NCBI RefSeq assembly: GCF_963678635.1
Contig: NC_087067.1
Location: 3,069,372-3,133,371 of the forward strand
Direction: 5' to 3'
Source of the DNA: Symsagittifera roscoffensis
Lineage: Eukaryota; Xenacoelomorpha; Acoela; Convolutidae
Length of the DNA stretch: 64,000 nt
Part shown: positions 34,561 to 45,258 of the stretch, in pieces
How the letters are laid out: each line of letters opens with the position of its first letter
Numbering within the stretch: position 1 is the stretch's first letter
Made by a program: the position numbers and the translations under genes
The notes under the pieces: generated by a model
What the model was told of the DNA's origin: nothing
Database searches by the model: none
Seen by the model: the letters and a program-made list of their open reading frames with translations, nothing else

Positions 34561-35595
34561 CACCGCATAGCAGACGCTATTGCCGCTGCCATCGACAGTT
34601 GAGTAAAAGAAAGGAGACGACGGATTTCTTTCTGGTTTAGCGATCCCAGCAACTCTCTTTAACTCCTCAGTCTGTGAAGGACTAAAGTACCCCGATTGAG
34701 AAGCATCATCAAGATTCACAGTTTCCGAACTCCGTAGGTTGCAAGCTCGTTCAGATAAAAACTTTTCAGCGGTTGCTGAACTGCCTTCCTGTATCAGCTC
34801 CTCATACGTCGGAAAATTTGCTTTGTTGTCGCAAAAATCTGTGTAGTATTTCGGAACGCATATTGCTTTCTTTAACTCGCCGCAGGTTCCGACTGCGAGT
34901 TTATTCCCCGTGTTATCATAAAACAAGCAGTCTTGTCCTGCGCCAGCGACCGACAAACTATCGCCTGAAAACATCTCATCGGTGCTGAAAATCACGTGAT
35001 CATTGGAAGCAAACATATGTTTGGGAGCAATAGAGTTTTTATACTTGAACGCAGTCCAAAAGTCCTCATCGATTCCTGCGTATTCTTTCATACCGTCGAT
35101 TTCGTCCAAACTAATTGGAGAATATAGAACATAACCAGCTTTATTACAGAAAATCTCGGCATCTGGTCGCGAAAGATGTTCAGATGATGCAAGAAATGAA
35201 AAGACAAGAGGCTCTGTCGATGTTCCGAGTCCATAAAGATTCGCTTTCGTCAACGTCACCGAAACCGGGAATTCGTGCCGTGAAGACACAAAGTGTTTGA
35301 CGTACCAGAAGTCGTGATCACTTGTGACGTAACACTCACGAACCAGGTTGATTTTGAAAAGTTTGCAATTGCTATTTATACGAGACCATGTGAACGACTC
35401 GCAGCTCTCGGTTTCCGAGCACCAATTGTCGCATTCTCGTGGCCACGAGGTAACTTGCGTTCCGAGAAGTTCCTCAACACTTGTTAGAAAACATGGGTAG
35501 CCTTGAATTATGGTCAAGTTGTTCCAATCAACTGCATAATTTGGCCATGTTTTGAAAATTAACAGCAAACTAAGTAATAAAAACCGCAGCCTCAT
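34561..35595 (-). CDS. Secreted PAN/Apple plus C-type-lectin-domain protein, first exon
   Basis: 345 codons from ATG 35,595 to donor GTG|GTGAGTAAG (34,561). The longer frame to 35,640 has only a GTG start, so this ATG is preferred; it begins a signal peptide (MRLRFLLLSLLLIFKTWPNYA). Residues about 33-98 form a PAN/Apple-like module (CDNWC, CESFTWSRINSNCKLF, EC). Residues about 115-250 form one CTLD: FSFLASSEHLSRPDAEIFC, LDEIDGMKEYAGIDEDFW, QDCLFYDNTGN, TCGELKKAICV. A second CTLD starts at DFCDNKANFPTYEEL and is cut by the exon end at SVCYAV. No clear Ca-binding EPN or QPD triplet was seen, so sugar binding is not assured. Likely role: extracellular adhesion or recognition. Confidence 0.85.
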
Positions 35596-35641
35596 TTTTT
35601 GAAGCAAGGAACAGAAACACAATTTATTGCTTTTCACCACA

Positions 35642-35656
35642 AAAATATATTTTTAA
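35642..35656 (-). promoter_or_regulatory. Possible TATA-like box upstream of the PAN/CTLD gene
   Basis: AAAAATATATTTTT lies about 50 bases upstream of the ATG on the minus strand. In such AT-rich DNA this may be chance, and no initiator was recognised. Confidence 0.2.
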
Positions 35657-36585
35657 AGAATGTTTGAAAAATTTATAATTAAAATTCACTAAACTATTTA
35701 TATTCAAAGGCAGCTGACACCATATTTCTTCATTCTAATTTTGCTGAAACTTAAATTTTAAAAAGCAGCTGAGCGAGTTCTTAGTGTTGTCTCAGTTTTT
35801 ATCTGAAAAAAGCCAGTGTTTAAAAGCTGAATGGTCTTATTTTCAATTCCTCTGATTTTGAAAGCAGTTTTTGTGTTTGTGTAGAAAAAGTAAATTTTTC
35901 CAAAATTTCGGTAGAGTTGCAGTTAATTTCAAATAATAGACGCATTAGTTTTGTTATAGAGATAACTTAGATAACTTGGTTTCAGTTCAATTTTACTATA
36001 AAAAGCGAACGGAGAAATGCAATTCAAGAATGGCTGCGCAAAAAATTTAAATAACTAAAACAACTTCGCTCAAAAAAGGCTAGCCTGAAAAATAAATTTT
36101 GCCGGGCGATAAAAAACCACTCACAGTACAAATATTCCGTCATTTTCTTCGAAGCTTGGAACAAAAAACATGATTCAAAAAGACACAGTCTTTATAGTTT
36201 GGTAGTTGACAATTGATATTCTACAAACATCCAGAAGCTAATAGTTAGCTGTTTGGAAATCCAATCAAATGTTCAAACCATTGAGATAGATAGAATACTA
36301 ACGCATCAGTTTTATAAGATGGTTAGCAGTGAGTAATATCTTTTTTTTTGTGACTTAGGAGCTAAATTTCATCTCACTTGCCTACAAAAAACCAAAAAAA
36401 AAGTTTTTTTTTTAAACAAAGTTTTGAAAAATCACGTAACTAGGGCCTGTTGAAAGAGCTATTACTTATTTTTAATAATCTCTTAGTAAGAGTTTTACCA
36501 CCACAAGATAAGAAATACCAAATTTTAAAGGTTCTTCTGTCAGCTACAAATCAAATGCACAATTGTTGTTCCCTGTTTCGAAGAA
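35657..36585. other. No gene seen
   Basis: 5' flank of the lectin-like gene. Some short R1-like words (ACAAATATTCCGTCATTTTC at 36,130) suggest very old repeat debris. Confidence 0.45.
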
Positions 36586-36589
36586 GTGA

Positions 36590-36790
36590 CAAAAATATTT
36601 GTGCTCCGGGTATTTCTCCAGGTATGTTTCAAGTTTTTAACTACTATTTTTTGGCGGAGTTATTTTATATCATTTCCAGCTCAAAACCAACAATTTATTA
36701 AGTTTGTGATCATTTTTTGTGGAAAAATGTGGGTTTGAAGTTTGCCAGTTTGGCCAATTTGGGATTACTCAAGGATCGTTTTAAGTAATT
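36590..36790 (+). repeat. Strongly diverged R1 copy
   Basis: TTTGTGCTCCGGGTATTTCT, TTTTTAACTACTATTTTTTGG, TGTGATCATTTTTTGTGGAA and GGCCAATTTGGGA keep the order of R1 5' half motifs. Confidence 0.5.
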
Positions 36791-36981
36791 GCTCCCATTT
36801 TGAAATAAGGTGGCCAATTTTCTACAAGGTTGATCAAATTTACTGAGATAAGACCAGGCAATAGGAATGCGAGAAAATGCAATTTCTGAGAAGAACAAAA
36901 TCAGTCAAACTAAGCAGAATATTGACTTTGAAAAGGAAATGATCCAATTCATTATACAATACTATAGGGTAGCAAATAGTT

Positions 36982-37547
36982 AACAGGACTGCTCGTATCA
37001 TGGCGAAACCCTGAATGTTCCGAATGCCTTTTAAGATTTATGCATTTCAAGGTAACATAAAAAAATTAAATGTTATAAAATAATATGAAAAAAAAATCTA
37101 AAATTTGAAATTTTTTATGAAATCATCCCCCCACACGCCAGATAAAGTACAAAAGAAAAGATTTCGCGCATTCTTACAAATCAATTATGGCAAATAAGCT
37201 TCTTTCAACTAATTTGGAACGATTTTTAATACGGATTAAATCTCCGCTTACGCCTTAATAGCGCGAAATATATCGCGCGTTGATTGTCCCAAATTAGCCA
37301 AAATAGCAACCTTTAAACCCCCATAATATTACAAAAAATGATCACAGTTAGAATATCTTTTCAAATTTAAGCTCAGGACAACAAAACCTTTGGAATGATA
37401 TAAAAAAAATTCAGTCAAAACCTTTTGAATGATGTAAAAAAAATTTAGTCAGAAATGGCTAGTTAAAAAGTCGAAATTTGTCTGAAGAAAAAAAACCCAC
37501 CCCGAGCACAAATATTCCGTTACTTTCGTTTCGAAAGTCGGAACAAT
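36982..37547 (-). repeat. Full-length R1 copy (about 566 bp)
   Basis: On the minus strand: start TTGTTCCGACTTTCGAAACG, the TTAACGCGCGATATATTTCG/CGC core, ATGTTCCGAATG inverted partner, hairpin remnant CAGGGTTTCGCCATGATACG and end AGCAGTCCTGTT. A 40-base segment with CCTTTTGAATGATGTAAAAA is duplicated inside. Confidence 0.8.
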
Positions 37548-37552
37548 AATAT

Positions 37553-38170
37553 CTGTAATAACGCGCGGTATGTTTCGTGCTATTAACGCGTCGTGTTTTT
37601 TTATCATTTAAAAAGTATTGTTGTTTTCAGCTCAATTTTAAGAAGATATTTCATTTCACATGTGATTTTTTTTGTAAAGTTATGTGGGTTTAAATTTTGC
37701 TAATATGTCCAATGTGGGACAATTAACGCGCAACATATTTTACTCTATCAATGCGTTAGCGGAAATCGTTTCAAAATGAACTGAATTATTTGGTACATTC
37801 GGTATGCCTGTGTTTGGAAATGGTTTTCGAAAAAATCTCAATTTTTTTCAAAAAAATTTTTGTTAAAAAAAAATTGATGATTTCTGAATGGAAACACGGA
37901 CCAAAATAATTTTATCCCCCAAAGCCGTTTGGAGGAAGGAGTTTGGTTCTCAATTTGAAATTTCAGCCAATCAGAAAAGAGCATTTTACACGCAGCGCCT
38001 AGCAAAGTTAAATTGAAATGAACGCTGGGGTGGAGGATCTCAACTTGGTCTACTCGAGGAGGGGAGGGGGGGAGGGTTTTAATTTTTTATTTTGTTAAGT
38101 CCATGGACCTTAAAGGGCAGTGGGAACGTTCAAGGCTTTTCCATGATATGTGCAGTTTTGTTACCTTCAT
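37553..38170. repeat. R1 debris
   Basis: ACGCGCGGTATGTTTCGTGC at 37,561, GACAATTAACGCGCAACATA at 37,718 and GGGAACGTTCAAGGCTTTTC at 38,121 are fragments of R1 in plus orientation separated by unrelated sequence. No gene. Confidence 0.5.
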
Positions 38171-38689
38171 AACTGGTTAATATTTTTATTTCACGCTACA
38201 GATTCCAATTCTAGTTATTTTTTAAGTTTCTCCTCTAAATTTTAATCTCAAAACTATAGAATAGTTTTTTATGAAAATTTGAAGGTGATTCGTTTGATAA
38301 TTCCCATACATAAATTGTAAATTTTTTCCTCAGGCTTGTCTTCTGAATGGTTAACATTCGTTTTCAATTAAAAGAACTTTGCAAAGCTAGTGATTTACTG
38401 CAGATCTATTGGCACTACTCTGGCACATCTCTCAGAAACACAAATCGACATCTTCAGATAGCCCAACCACCTTCGAATACTTACCCCTCCAAATTGTAGT
38501 GTTGTGAATGGACTCCACCGGAATTCGTATGGTATAAAAATTATACCCAAACTTTTTTTTAGAATATATCAATTATGAGAGCACCAAATCAAAAAAAACT
38601 GTGTTTTAAACGGCAAAAACGTTTTGGTTTGGATAAAATTTTTAAATATTATTAAAAATCTGTGCCATAATCAAGTACTTTTGTGTCAT

Positions 38690-38892
38690 ATGGTGTTTTT
38701 CCCCGGTTCTTTTTTCCAATTCAATTCTACCGATTACAATTAAGTTCAGCACTTACCTCTAAACGCGGTATGCTCTAAATAGTTGAGGTATCCAGCAAAT
38801 AAGTATAAAAAAATTTTTGTTTAAATAAAATTTACTAAATTTTGAACTTTGAAGAAAAGCTTGTCTATCAAATGAAAAATTATCAAAATGTG
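38690..38892 (+). repeat. R3 repeat, left part split by the LTR element
   Basis: GGTTCTTTTTTCCAATTCAA, CTCTACCGATTACAATT-like text, AACGCGGTATGCTCTAA and AGTTGAGGTATYCAGCAAAT recur at 47,750-47,880 and 48,970-49,100. The right part (GATCAGGCTGAGCCTTC) resumes at 42,705, after the retrotransposon. Confidence 0.75.
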
Positions 38893-38897
38893 AACAG

Positions 38898-39107
38898 TGT
38901 TGTGATTTAGTATTTTAGTAACTCTTAACCTTGACCTCTATAGATTAATCAAGTACCAGTATTGTCTACTCTACGAAGTCCAGTGGACTTCGCGTCACGA
39001 GTTGCTCTTTGGAAGACATCGGTCAATTTTAATTCACATCTTATTTTACTCCTTTTAAAACTTAGTTAGTTAGCATAGTTACCAGTGGTATTTTCACACT
39101 TTCATTA
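38898..39107 (+). repeat. 5' LTR (about 210 bp)
   Basis: Begins TGTTGTGATTTAG and ends CATTA. The part from CTTAACCTTGACCTC onward matches 42,484-42,673 closely. No promoter motif was assigned. Confidence 0.8.
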
Positions 39108-40080
39108 TGGCGCAATCAACAACTGATCCGAATCTGCCGGGAATACCCGGCTTTCGGCCAAACCACACCGTAGAACCCCCCACCCAATGGAACAACTGGA
39201 TAGACCAATTTCATCTGGCTATCATTGCTAAGGAAAATCTAGATATAGACAATCTAAAGGAACCATTAGAAGTGGAGACAACAATACCAGTCCTAGAAGG
39301 CGCCCAGGAGTCAGAAACTGACCCACAGAGGAAAGCTAGGGAGGCCAGAAGTAAAGAGATCATGCGAGTCTACGAGCACGCGAAAGACAAAAGACTAGCA
39401 GATGAGAAATGAAAATTCGGAGGAATGAGGAGATATGAGGCCGACAAAAAAGGAAGATCAACCTTATATTTGGCCTTAGGAGCGGAAGGAAAGAGAGTGT
39501 TTGCTCAAAAACACCCAAGAGTCAAAGTCCTAGGAATCTCGTTCAAAGAATTTTTCGAATTACTAGAAGCTGCATTTATCAAACCGACAATTATAACATT
39601 TGAACGATATAAACTCATAAACAGGAAGCAAAAGGATAGGGAATCCTATGAACAAGTTTGGGGCAAGATCATGCAAAATCGGAATCAACGCTGAACAGGA
39701 GTGGATCAGAGATGTATTTATTTTTAACATGAAAAACTGTGACTTACAACGTAGATTACTTTCGGAAACTCTTAATCTATTGGATGCACTCAACCAAGCC
39801 ATCATCGACGAAAAAGACTAATACAACCATCTGAAACTAACAAATGTGACTCGGTTATTCAACACGACAGGAACTAGCGTCAGAGTGTACAAAAATTTTA
39901 ATAATGTGAAAAAGGAACCAAGCTTGAACATAAAAATATCTCATACGTGTATAAAATTCGGGAATGCGTTTACCAAGGGTCATCTGAATGTGTGTCCGAC
40001 GAAGGAAATAATCTGTAATATTTGTAAATATAAAGGACCTTTCGGAAGACTGTGTAAACAGAAAGGAAGAAAACCCGCTG
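39107..40080 (+). pseudogene. Gypsy gag region, broken
   Basis: The ATG at 39,107 straddles the LTR end. The frame is open to TGA at 39,410-39,412, and resumes at 39,425 (RYEADKKGRSTLYLALG, FKEFFELLEAAFIKP) up to 39,694. A zinc-knuckle region follows at about 39,940-40,070: C-x-K-F-G-N...H-x4-C, then C-x2-C...G-P-F-G-R-L-C. One expected Cys and one expected His are replaced (F and P), so nucleic-acid binding is probably impaired. Gag would package the element's RNA. Confidence 0.7.
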
Positions 40081-40199
40081 TAAATACTGTAGAAGAATCT
40101 GTAAATAGTCAGAATTGTACATATTTCCCAGAAGACCTTCAAGCAAGAAGTGAAGAAGATTTTTGTGGCGTGATTAACGCGTGGACTGAAGAGGGGATC

Positions 40200-40609
40200 A
40201 GCGACAACGACGACTATTCCGTTCTTATCATCAGAACCATCTATGACATCAATGGTATGGAAACCAAGAAATTAGTTAATTTTGGACTGGGAGACGATGC
40301 GATAGTTAATCTGATTATTTCAGTGGATTCTGCGAGCCCAGTGAGCTTCCTAAAGCAATAAAGCAAAACGTCCTGCACGAATTGAAGTTGAGAAACCCAC
40401 AATTGAAAATACACCCAGAAGACAAGAAGACTCGGGAATTGTACTGCGGGTTTACCAATAATACAATTGACATCATCGGGAAAGCTGTAGTCAGAATACA
40501 ATCCAATGGATGGATCGCAGACGAAGCTCAATTTTTTATCACTTCTGGACATGAGAGGAATATCTTGGGAAACGATAATTTACCACGAATCGGAAACGAA
40601 ATAGCCTAA
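40200..40609 (+). pseudogene. Gypsy aspartic protease region, broken
   Basis: LIISVDSASPVSFL carries the D-S/T-A/G active site but ends at a TAA (40,359-40,361). The rest of the fold (IDIIGKAVVRIQSNGW, FITSGHERNILGNDNL) continues in the frame at 40,382-40,609. One frameshift separates the halves. Confidence 0.65.
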
Positions 40610-40738
40610 CGACAGCCTTTACTACCCGTCAACAACGTAACACTCCCGGATTTGTGTAAGTTAAACAATCATTCAGACACAATTCTTAATCTGTATCATA
40701 AGTACAAATGATTATTTATCAGAGTAGGGAAAATACCA

Positions 40739-41350
40739 TTGGACAGAAAAATCACTGATTTCCACTCTCCATTCAAACCTATTCAAACCAAAGGTAGAAG
40801 AGTTCCTCTGCATTTACTAGATAGTGTAAAGGGGGAATTAAATAGAATGGAAAAAGAGGAGCATATTGTGAAATTAAGTAAATGCGATAAAGACGGTTTT
40901 ATTAGTCCAATAGTGATAACAAGGAAAAAAGACGGTAGTATCAAGTTGGCATTAGATTCGAAATTCTTCAATAACCAGATTTTCAAGAACAAATACCAAA
41001 TGCCAAACAAACACGAGCTAATCGACAACGTAGCTCTCCAACTTTCCAGCAAAGGTTCAGGGGAAGTTTGGTTCAGTAATTTAGATCTAAAAATGCGTAC
41101 AATCAACTACAATTATGTACAGACACTAGCAAACAGTGCATGCAGTTTTAGTATTGTAGGTGGTGAAACCACCGGGACATATAGATTTTTAACGGGATTT
41201 TACGGACTAGGCAATATGCCAAACGAATTCCAGAGGGTGATGGATTCTTTATTGAAAGACATTCCATTTACCAATTGTTATATCGACGACATTTTAATAG
41301 CTTCGAAAGGATCATTAAATGAACAAAAAGCGATATTACAAAACTTTTAA
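40739..41350 (+). pseudogene. Gypsy reverse transcriptase
   Basis: Open for 203 codons: VPLHLLDSVKGELNRMEKE, ISPIVITRKKDGSIKLALD, FSNLDLK, FYGLGNMPNEFQRVMDSLL, then the catalytic YIDDILIAS. The first catalytic motif reads NLDLK. Near TTGTYRFLTGFYGLGNMPNE the spacing is normal for Gypsy RT. The frame stops at the first copy of the 350-bp duplication. Confidence 0.8.
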
Positions 41351-42010
41351 ACATCTTCGACATCAAAAACATGGCGGTAAAATGGGAGAAATTCAAAAAG
41401 AAATAGAGTGGCTGGTTTCAAGATATCAAACTCGGGCGTGAAACCGTTGGTGGGAAAATCAGATTCTATAGAAAGTCTCCTAAACCCCAAAAACATATCC
41501 GAATTAAGGTCGTTCTTCGGCTCAATCAACCAATATATGAAGTTTGTCCCGAACCTGTCAACTCTAAGTTCTCCCTTACGACCCCTTTTTAGTATAAAAA
41601 AAACCAATTTACCAATAGAACGACGATCATACGAAGGCGTTCGAAGAATTAAAGAAACAGATCATTAAATGAACAAAAAGCGATATTACAAAACTTTTAA
41701 ACATCTTCGACATCAAAAACATGGCGGTAAAATGGGAGAAATGTGTATTTTTCCAAAAAGAAATAGAGTGGCTGGGTTTCAAGATATCAAACTCGGGCGT
41801 GAAACCATTGGTGGGAAAATCAGATTCTATAGAAAGTCTCCTAAACCCCAAAAACATATCCGAATTAAGGTCGTTCTTCGGCTCAATCAACCAATATATG
41901 AAGTTTGTCCCGAACCTGTCAACTCTAAGTTCTCCCTTACAACCCCTTTTTAGTAAAAAAAAAAACCAATTTACCAATGGAACGACGATCATACGAAGGC
42001 GTTCGAAGAA
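41311..42010 (+). repeat. 350-bp internal tandem duplication in pol
   Basis: 41,311-41,660 and 41,661-42,010 are near-identical (ATCATTAAATGAACAAAAAG starts both). The junction word GATC occurs at both breakpoints. The first copy has lost bases in the segment encoding VFFQKEIEWLGF, which the second copy retains. The duplicate spans the RT thumb/connection region. Confidence 0.85.
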
Positions 42011-42483
42011 TTAAAGAAACAGATCGTCAACATTACAGAGAACAATCACTTTGACATAAAAATGATGTCAAGATTAAAAACAGACGCTTCACATAGCGGC
42101 CTGGGAGCAACTTTAGAACAATGGGACGGGGAAATTGGATAACAATAGCATTCCCTTCCCGATTTTTAAATTGCCACGACACGAAATATTCTACAAACGA
42201 ACTAGAATTGTTGGGAGTAGTCTGGACATCCATAAGAAACTACTCACCAAATATAAGGGAAACCTAAATTTACCAGACACTCTAATATGCCTCACTGATC
42301 ATTGCTCGAACAAACTAATTAGACTCATGACGGACGAGGACAAAATTCTCAAGGATGTGAAGAAGGCAGTAGAAGAAGGCAGACCATTAGATAGATTCGG
42401 AGCTTACCTAAGGAATTTTCAAAGAGACATCCATGTTAAACAAGGACTGTTATTTTACGATGACAAACTGATAGTACCAGCAG
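42011..42483 (+). pseudogene. Gypsy RNase H region, broken
   Basis: LKTDASHSGLGATLEQWDG holds the first RNase H Asp. A frameshift near 42,140-42,185 leads to YSTNELELLGVVW, the second conserved block. Then LICLTDHCSNK and HVKQGLLFYDDKLIVPA resemble the linker before integrase. The frame runs straight into the truncated 3' LTR, so the integrase has been deleted. Confidence 0.75.
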
Positions 42484-42673
42484 CTTAACCTTGACCTCGA
42501 CCTCTATAGATTAATCAAGTACCAGTATTGTCTACTCTACGAAGTCCAGTGAACTTCGCGTCACGAGTTGCTCTTTGGAAGACATCGGTCAGTTTTAATT
42601 CACAAATTTTTCTATTCCTTTTTAAACTTAGTTAGTTAGCATAGTTACCAGTGGGATTTTCACATTTTTATTA
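42484..42673 (+). repeat. 3' LTR, 5' end deleted
   Basis: Matches the 5' LTR from CTTAACCTTGACC to ATTTTCACA...TTA. It has a 6-base duplication (GACCTC) and lacks about the first 30 bases of the LTR, replaced by pol sequence. Confidence 0.8.
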
Positions 42674-42678
42674 AACAG

Positions 42679-42800
42679 AAGAATCAAGTAGAACGGTTCA
42701 CAAAAAAAAACAAAAAAACGAGATCAGGCTGAGCCTTCGTAAAAATAACTAGAAGAAATGCGAGTTTTATTCTTTCAGACTTTGGGGATTAGTCAGAAAT
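42679..42800 (+). repeat. R3 repeat, right part
   Basis: GAGATCAGGCTGAGCCTTCG and TTTGGGGATTAGTCAGAAAT continue the R3 sequence interrupted at 38,897; compare 49,195-49,290. Confidence 0.75.
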
Positions 42801-42814
42801 CAGTGAGTGCTGAG

Positions 42815-43212
42815 CTTAAATATGAAAAGATATTTTACCTGTGATCGTTTTTTGTAAGGTTATGGGGGTTTAAAGATTGCCATTTTGGCTAATTTGGGAC
42901 AATCAACGCGCGATGTATTTCGTGCTATTAAGGCGTAAGAGAAGACTTAATCCGCCTTAGAAATCGTTCCAAGTAGGTTGAAAGAAGCTTATTTTCCATA
43001 ATTGATTTGTTAAAATGAGCGAAATCTATCTTTTCGTACTTTATATGGCGTGTGGGGGATGTTTTTTATAAAAAATTTCAAATTTTAGAAGAAAAAAAAT
43101 TTTCATTTTATTTTATTAGATTTATTTTTTTTGTTATAACTGCTCCACCATAAACCATAAAAGACAGTCGGAACATTCAAGGTTTTGCCCTGATACGAGC
43201 AGTCTTGTTAAA
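42815..43212 (+). repeat. R1 copy, 5' truncated
   Basis: Starts inside R1 (GAGCTTAAATATGAAAAGAT), holds the core GCGCGATGTATTTCGTGC, GGCGTGTGGGGGATG, GTCGGAACATTCAAGG, a hairpin remnant and GATACGAGCAGTCTTGTT. Confidence 0.8.
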
Positions 43213-43511
43213 ATTGTTTGTAGTTAAATATTTTTTAGATATTGATTTAAGTTTTCCAGTTTAAGGATATACTTTTTCAATTTCCTTCAAAATATTTCTT
43301 AAGTTTATGTTTGTTAAAAAATTTTTCGAGTCGACTTTTTCTGAATTGATTAAATTCAGAAGACAGCAACGAACTGACAGTTTGCTTTGTTATAGTTTGT
43401 TTTGACTGTTGACAACCTCAATCCTGTTAAATTTAGTCCTAATTCCTTGTTTAAAATGACAAAGCGCAAATTACTCAAAATTCTTGACATTATTGCTGAC
43501 TTAACTAAATT

Positions 43512-44176
43512 AATTATATATAATGGAGGTGGAGCAATAAGAAGAATGGTCCAAGTGCCGAATGGGTCCAGGAGCAGAAAAACAGAAAAACATTGACTTT
43601 TTTTTAGTTTATATGGGCTAATTGATAAAATTTTTCTTAGATTTGTCAAAAACAACAAGAAATTGCATAATTTATGCATGAATTGAATAGTTTCATTAAA
43701 TTTTTTGATTGAAATTTTTTTGAAAAATTTTTGTTTAAAGTGATCAAATTATGCATAAAATATTTGTTTGTTTGCTCAAATTGACAATTTGGATCATTTG
43801 AACTATCCCCCCCCCTTATGGTACCTTGTAAAGAATCTCCCCCCCCCCCATAAAAACCCATTTCATTTATGCTCAACTGGATTGGTTTTGTATTTCTCAG
43901 AAATGTGTTCTGTCGCATTCATATTGGTTGACGTTATTTCAATTCGCATTCCTATTGGTTGACGTTATTTCAATAAATTTCATCCAAACCTTTTAACTAT
44001 CCCCCCCCCCCCCTATTGCAATGGGGGGAGGGGGGGGGATAGTTAACATGATCCGACAATTCTTATGATTAATAAACCGATTAGCTTGTAAAAACTAATA
44101 TTTTTCTGTTTTTCTGTTCTTGGCCTTTTCTGCTCTTAGACCATTCTGCTTATTGACTGACCACCATATATAATAA
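43512..44176. mobile_element. Element with about 80-bp inverted arms
   Basis: The left arm (TATATATAATGGAGGTGG, AAGAATGGTCCAAG, AGCAGAAAAACAGAAAAAC) is inverted at 44,101-44,176 (GTTTTTCTGTTCTTGG, TTAGACCATTCTGC, CCACCATATATAATAA). It contains the C-run MITE at 43,791-44,054. No transposase is present. Confidence 0.6.
43791..44054. mobile_element. C-run MITE with 8-bp target duplication
   Basis: GGATCATTTGAACTATCCCC at the left is mirrored by GGGGATAGTTAACATGATCC at the right. The flanks GACAATTT and GACAATTC agree at 7 of 8 positions, as for hAT-like insertion. A direct repeat of CGCATTC(A/C)TATTGGTTGACG and following bases sits at 43,914-43,974. Confidence 0.8.
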
Positions 44177-44459
44177 ATAGCAAAAGTTGACTGCAACCCA
44201 ACTGACCTACTTTATTCCTACTTTGTTCGTATGCTTTCCACTTCACCGATTTTTTTGTTTCACAATATAATACTTTGGTTAAACTCTGGGCTCTAACAAC
44301 AAACAAATTGCTTTCAAAACAGTTCAAGTAAAATATGATCATTTTTTAGCAATTATTTAGTCTCCAAGATTAATTTTAATTCATCACATTGTGTATCAGA
44401 TTTTAAAGTACAAAATGTCGCTCTGGAAAGCTTTAAGGGCGCTTTAAATTATTACTATA

Positions 44460-44600
44460 ACGAAATTTTTAGGGTCGGTAGGCAAAATAGAAAAAAAATG
44501 GGAAAAAAATGATATTACAAAATAGCAGCAAAAGGGATATTTTCTGGGTGGTTAGGGGTCCGAAATCCTGAAAGACGAAAGCTTCCCCTCCCCTTTTTCC
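44460..44600. mobile_element. Diverged M1 3' fragment
   Basis: TTTTTAGGGTCGGTAGGC, GTCCGAAATCCTGAAAGACG and CTTCCCCTCCCCTTT follow the order of the M1 right half. Confidence 0.4.
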
Positions 44601-45258
44601 AATATTGGGGTAGGGGAATTGAGTGGGGGTACGAGAGCGAACGCGTGACCGAGATGATAAGAAAACAATATGAAATCATAAGCGCAAGTAGAAATCATGG
44701 CATACAGTCTTTCCGGATACAAAATGAAGTTTTCTAGAAATTTATGGACAACAGACTTGAAGTTGCCAGAATCATGAATACTACATGAGAGCAAAAAAAC
44801 GATACCGTAACTGTTAAACGGCAGTCCAGCTCTAGTAGTTCTGTTGAAAGTTGGTTAACTGTGATTTTATTTTTTCCCAATTTAAAAAAAGTCGTTAAAA
44901 ATTTAAAATCAGAATTCAGTATAGGTAAGTCATTGCTGTTAAATGAAATTTACTTCTTTGATATGTACTTGTTCAAAAGCCTGCAAAAATTACAATGTGA
45001 TAAAAACTTTAACTTTAAGATGATGTATGATTTTACCATAATAAAGGTTTCTCAGCTGCCAGTTTTCAAATCATGAAATAGTATCAAACTGGCTTCACTT
45101 TTGCTTCGACCGTTTCGATCAAACTTGAATACCCTTCGAATATCTCGACTGTATCAGGATTTTTTGTCTCGGTCAAAACTTACCTTTTGTTAGAAAAAGA
45201 GTTTTGCTTTACAATCGTTTTAAAAGACGTTTATATAATATGTGATCTTCTTTCTGGA
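44601..45258. other. No gene seen
   Basis: A plus-strand frame at 44,861-45,076 has no domain. CTTCGACCGTTTCGATCAAA near 45,105 faintly recalls the minisatellite unit. Confidence 0.5.

Larger units (their letters stand above)
38898..42673 (+). mobile_element. Ty3/Gypsy LTR retrotransposon, defective, with 5-bp target duplication
   Basis: AACAG flanks both ends (38,893-38,897 and 42,674-42,678), and the host sequence on either side is the interrupted R3 repeat, which confirms the borders. The order is LTR, gag, protease, reverse transcriptase, RNase H, truncated LTR, as in Ty3/Gypsy. The integrase and most of the 3' pol are missing, and several frameshifts and stops are present, so it cannot transpose by itself. 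Confidence 0.85.
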
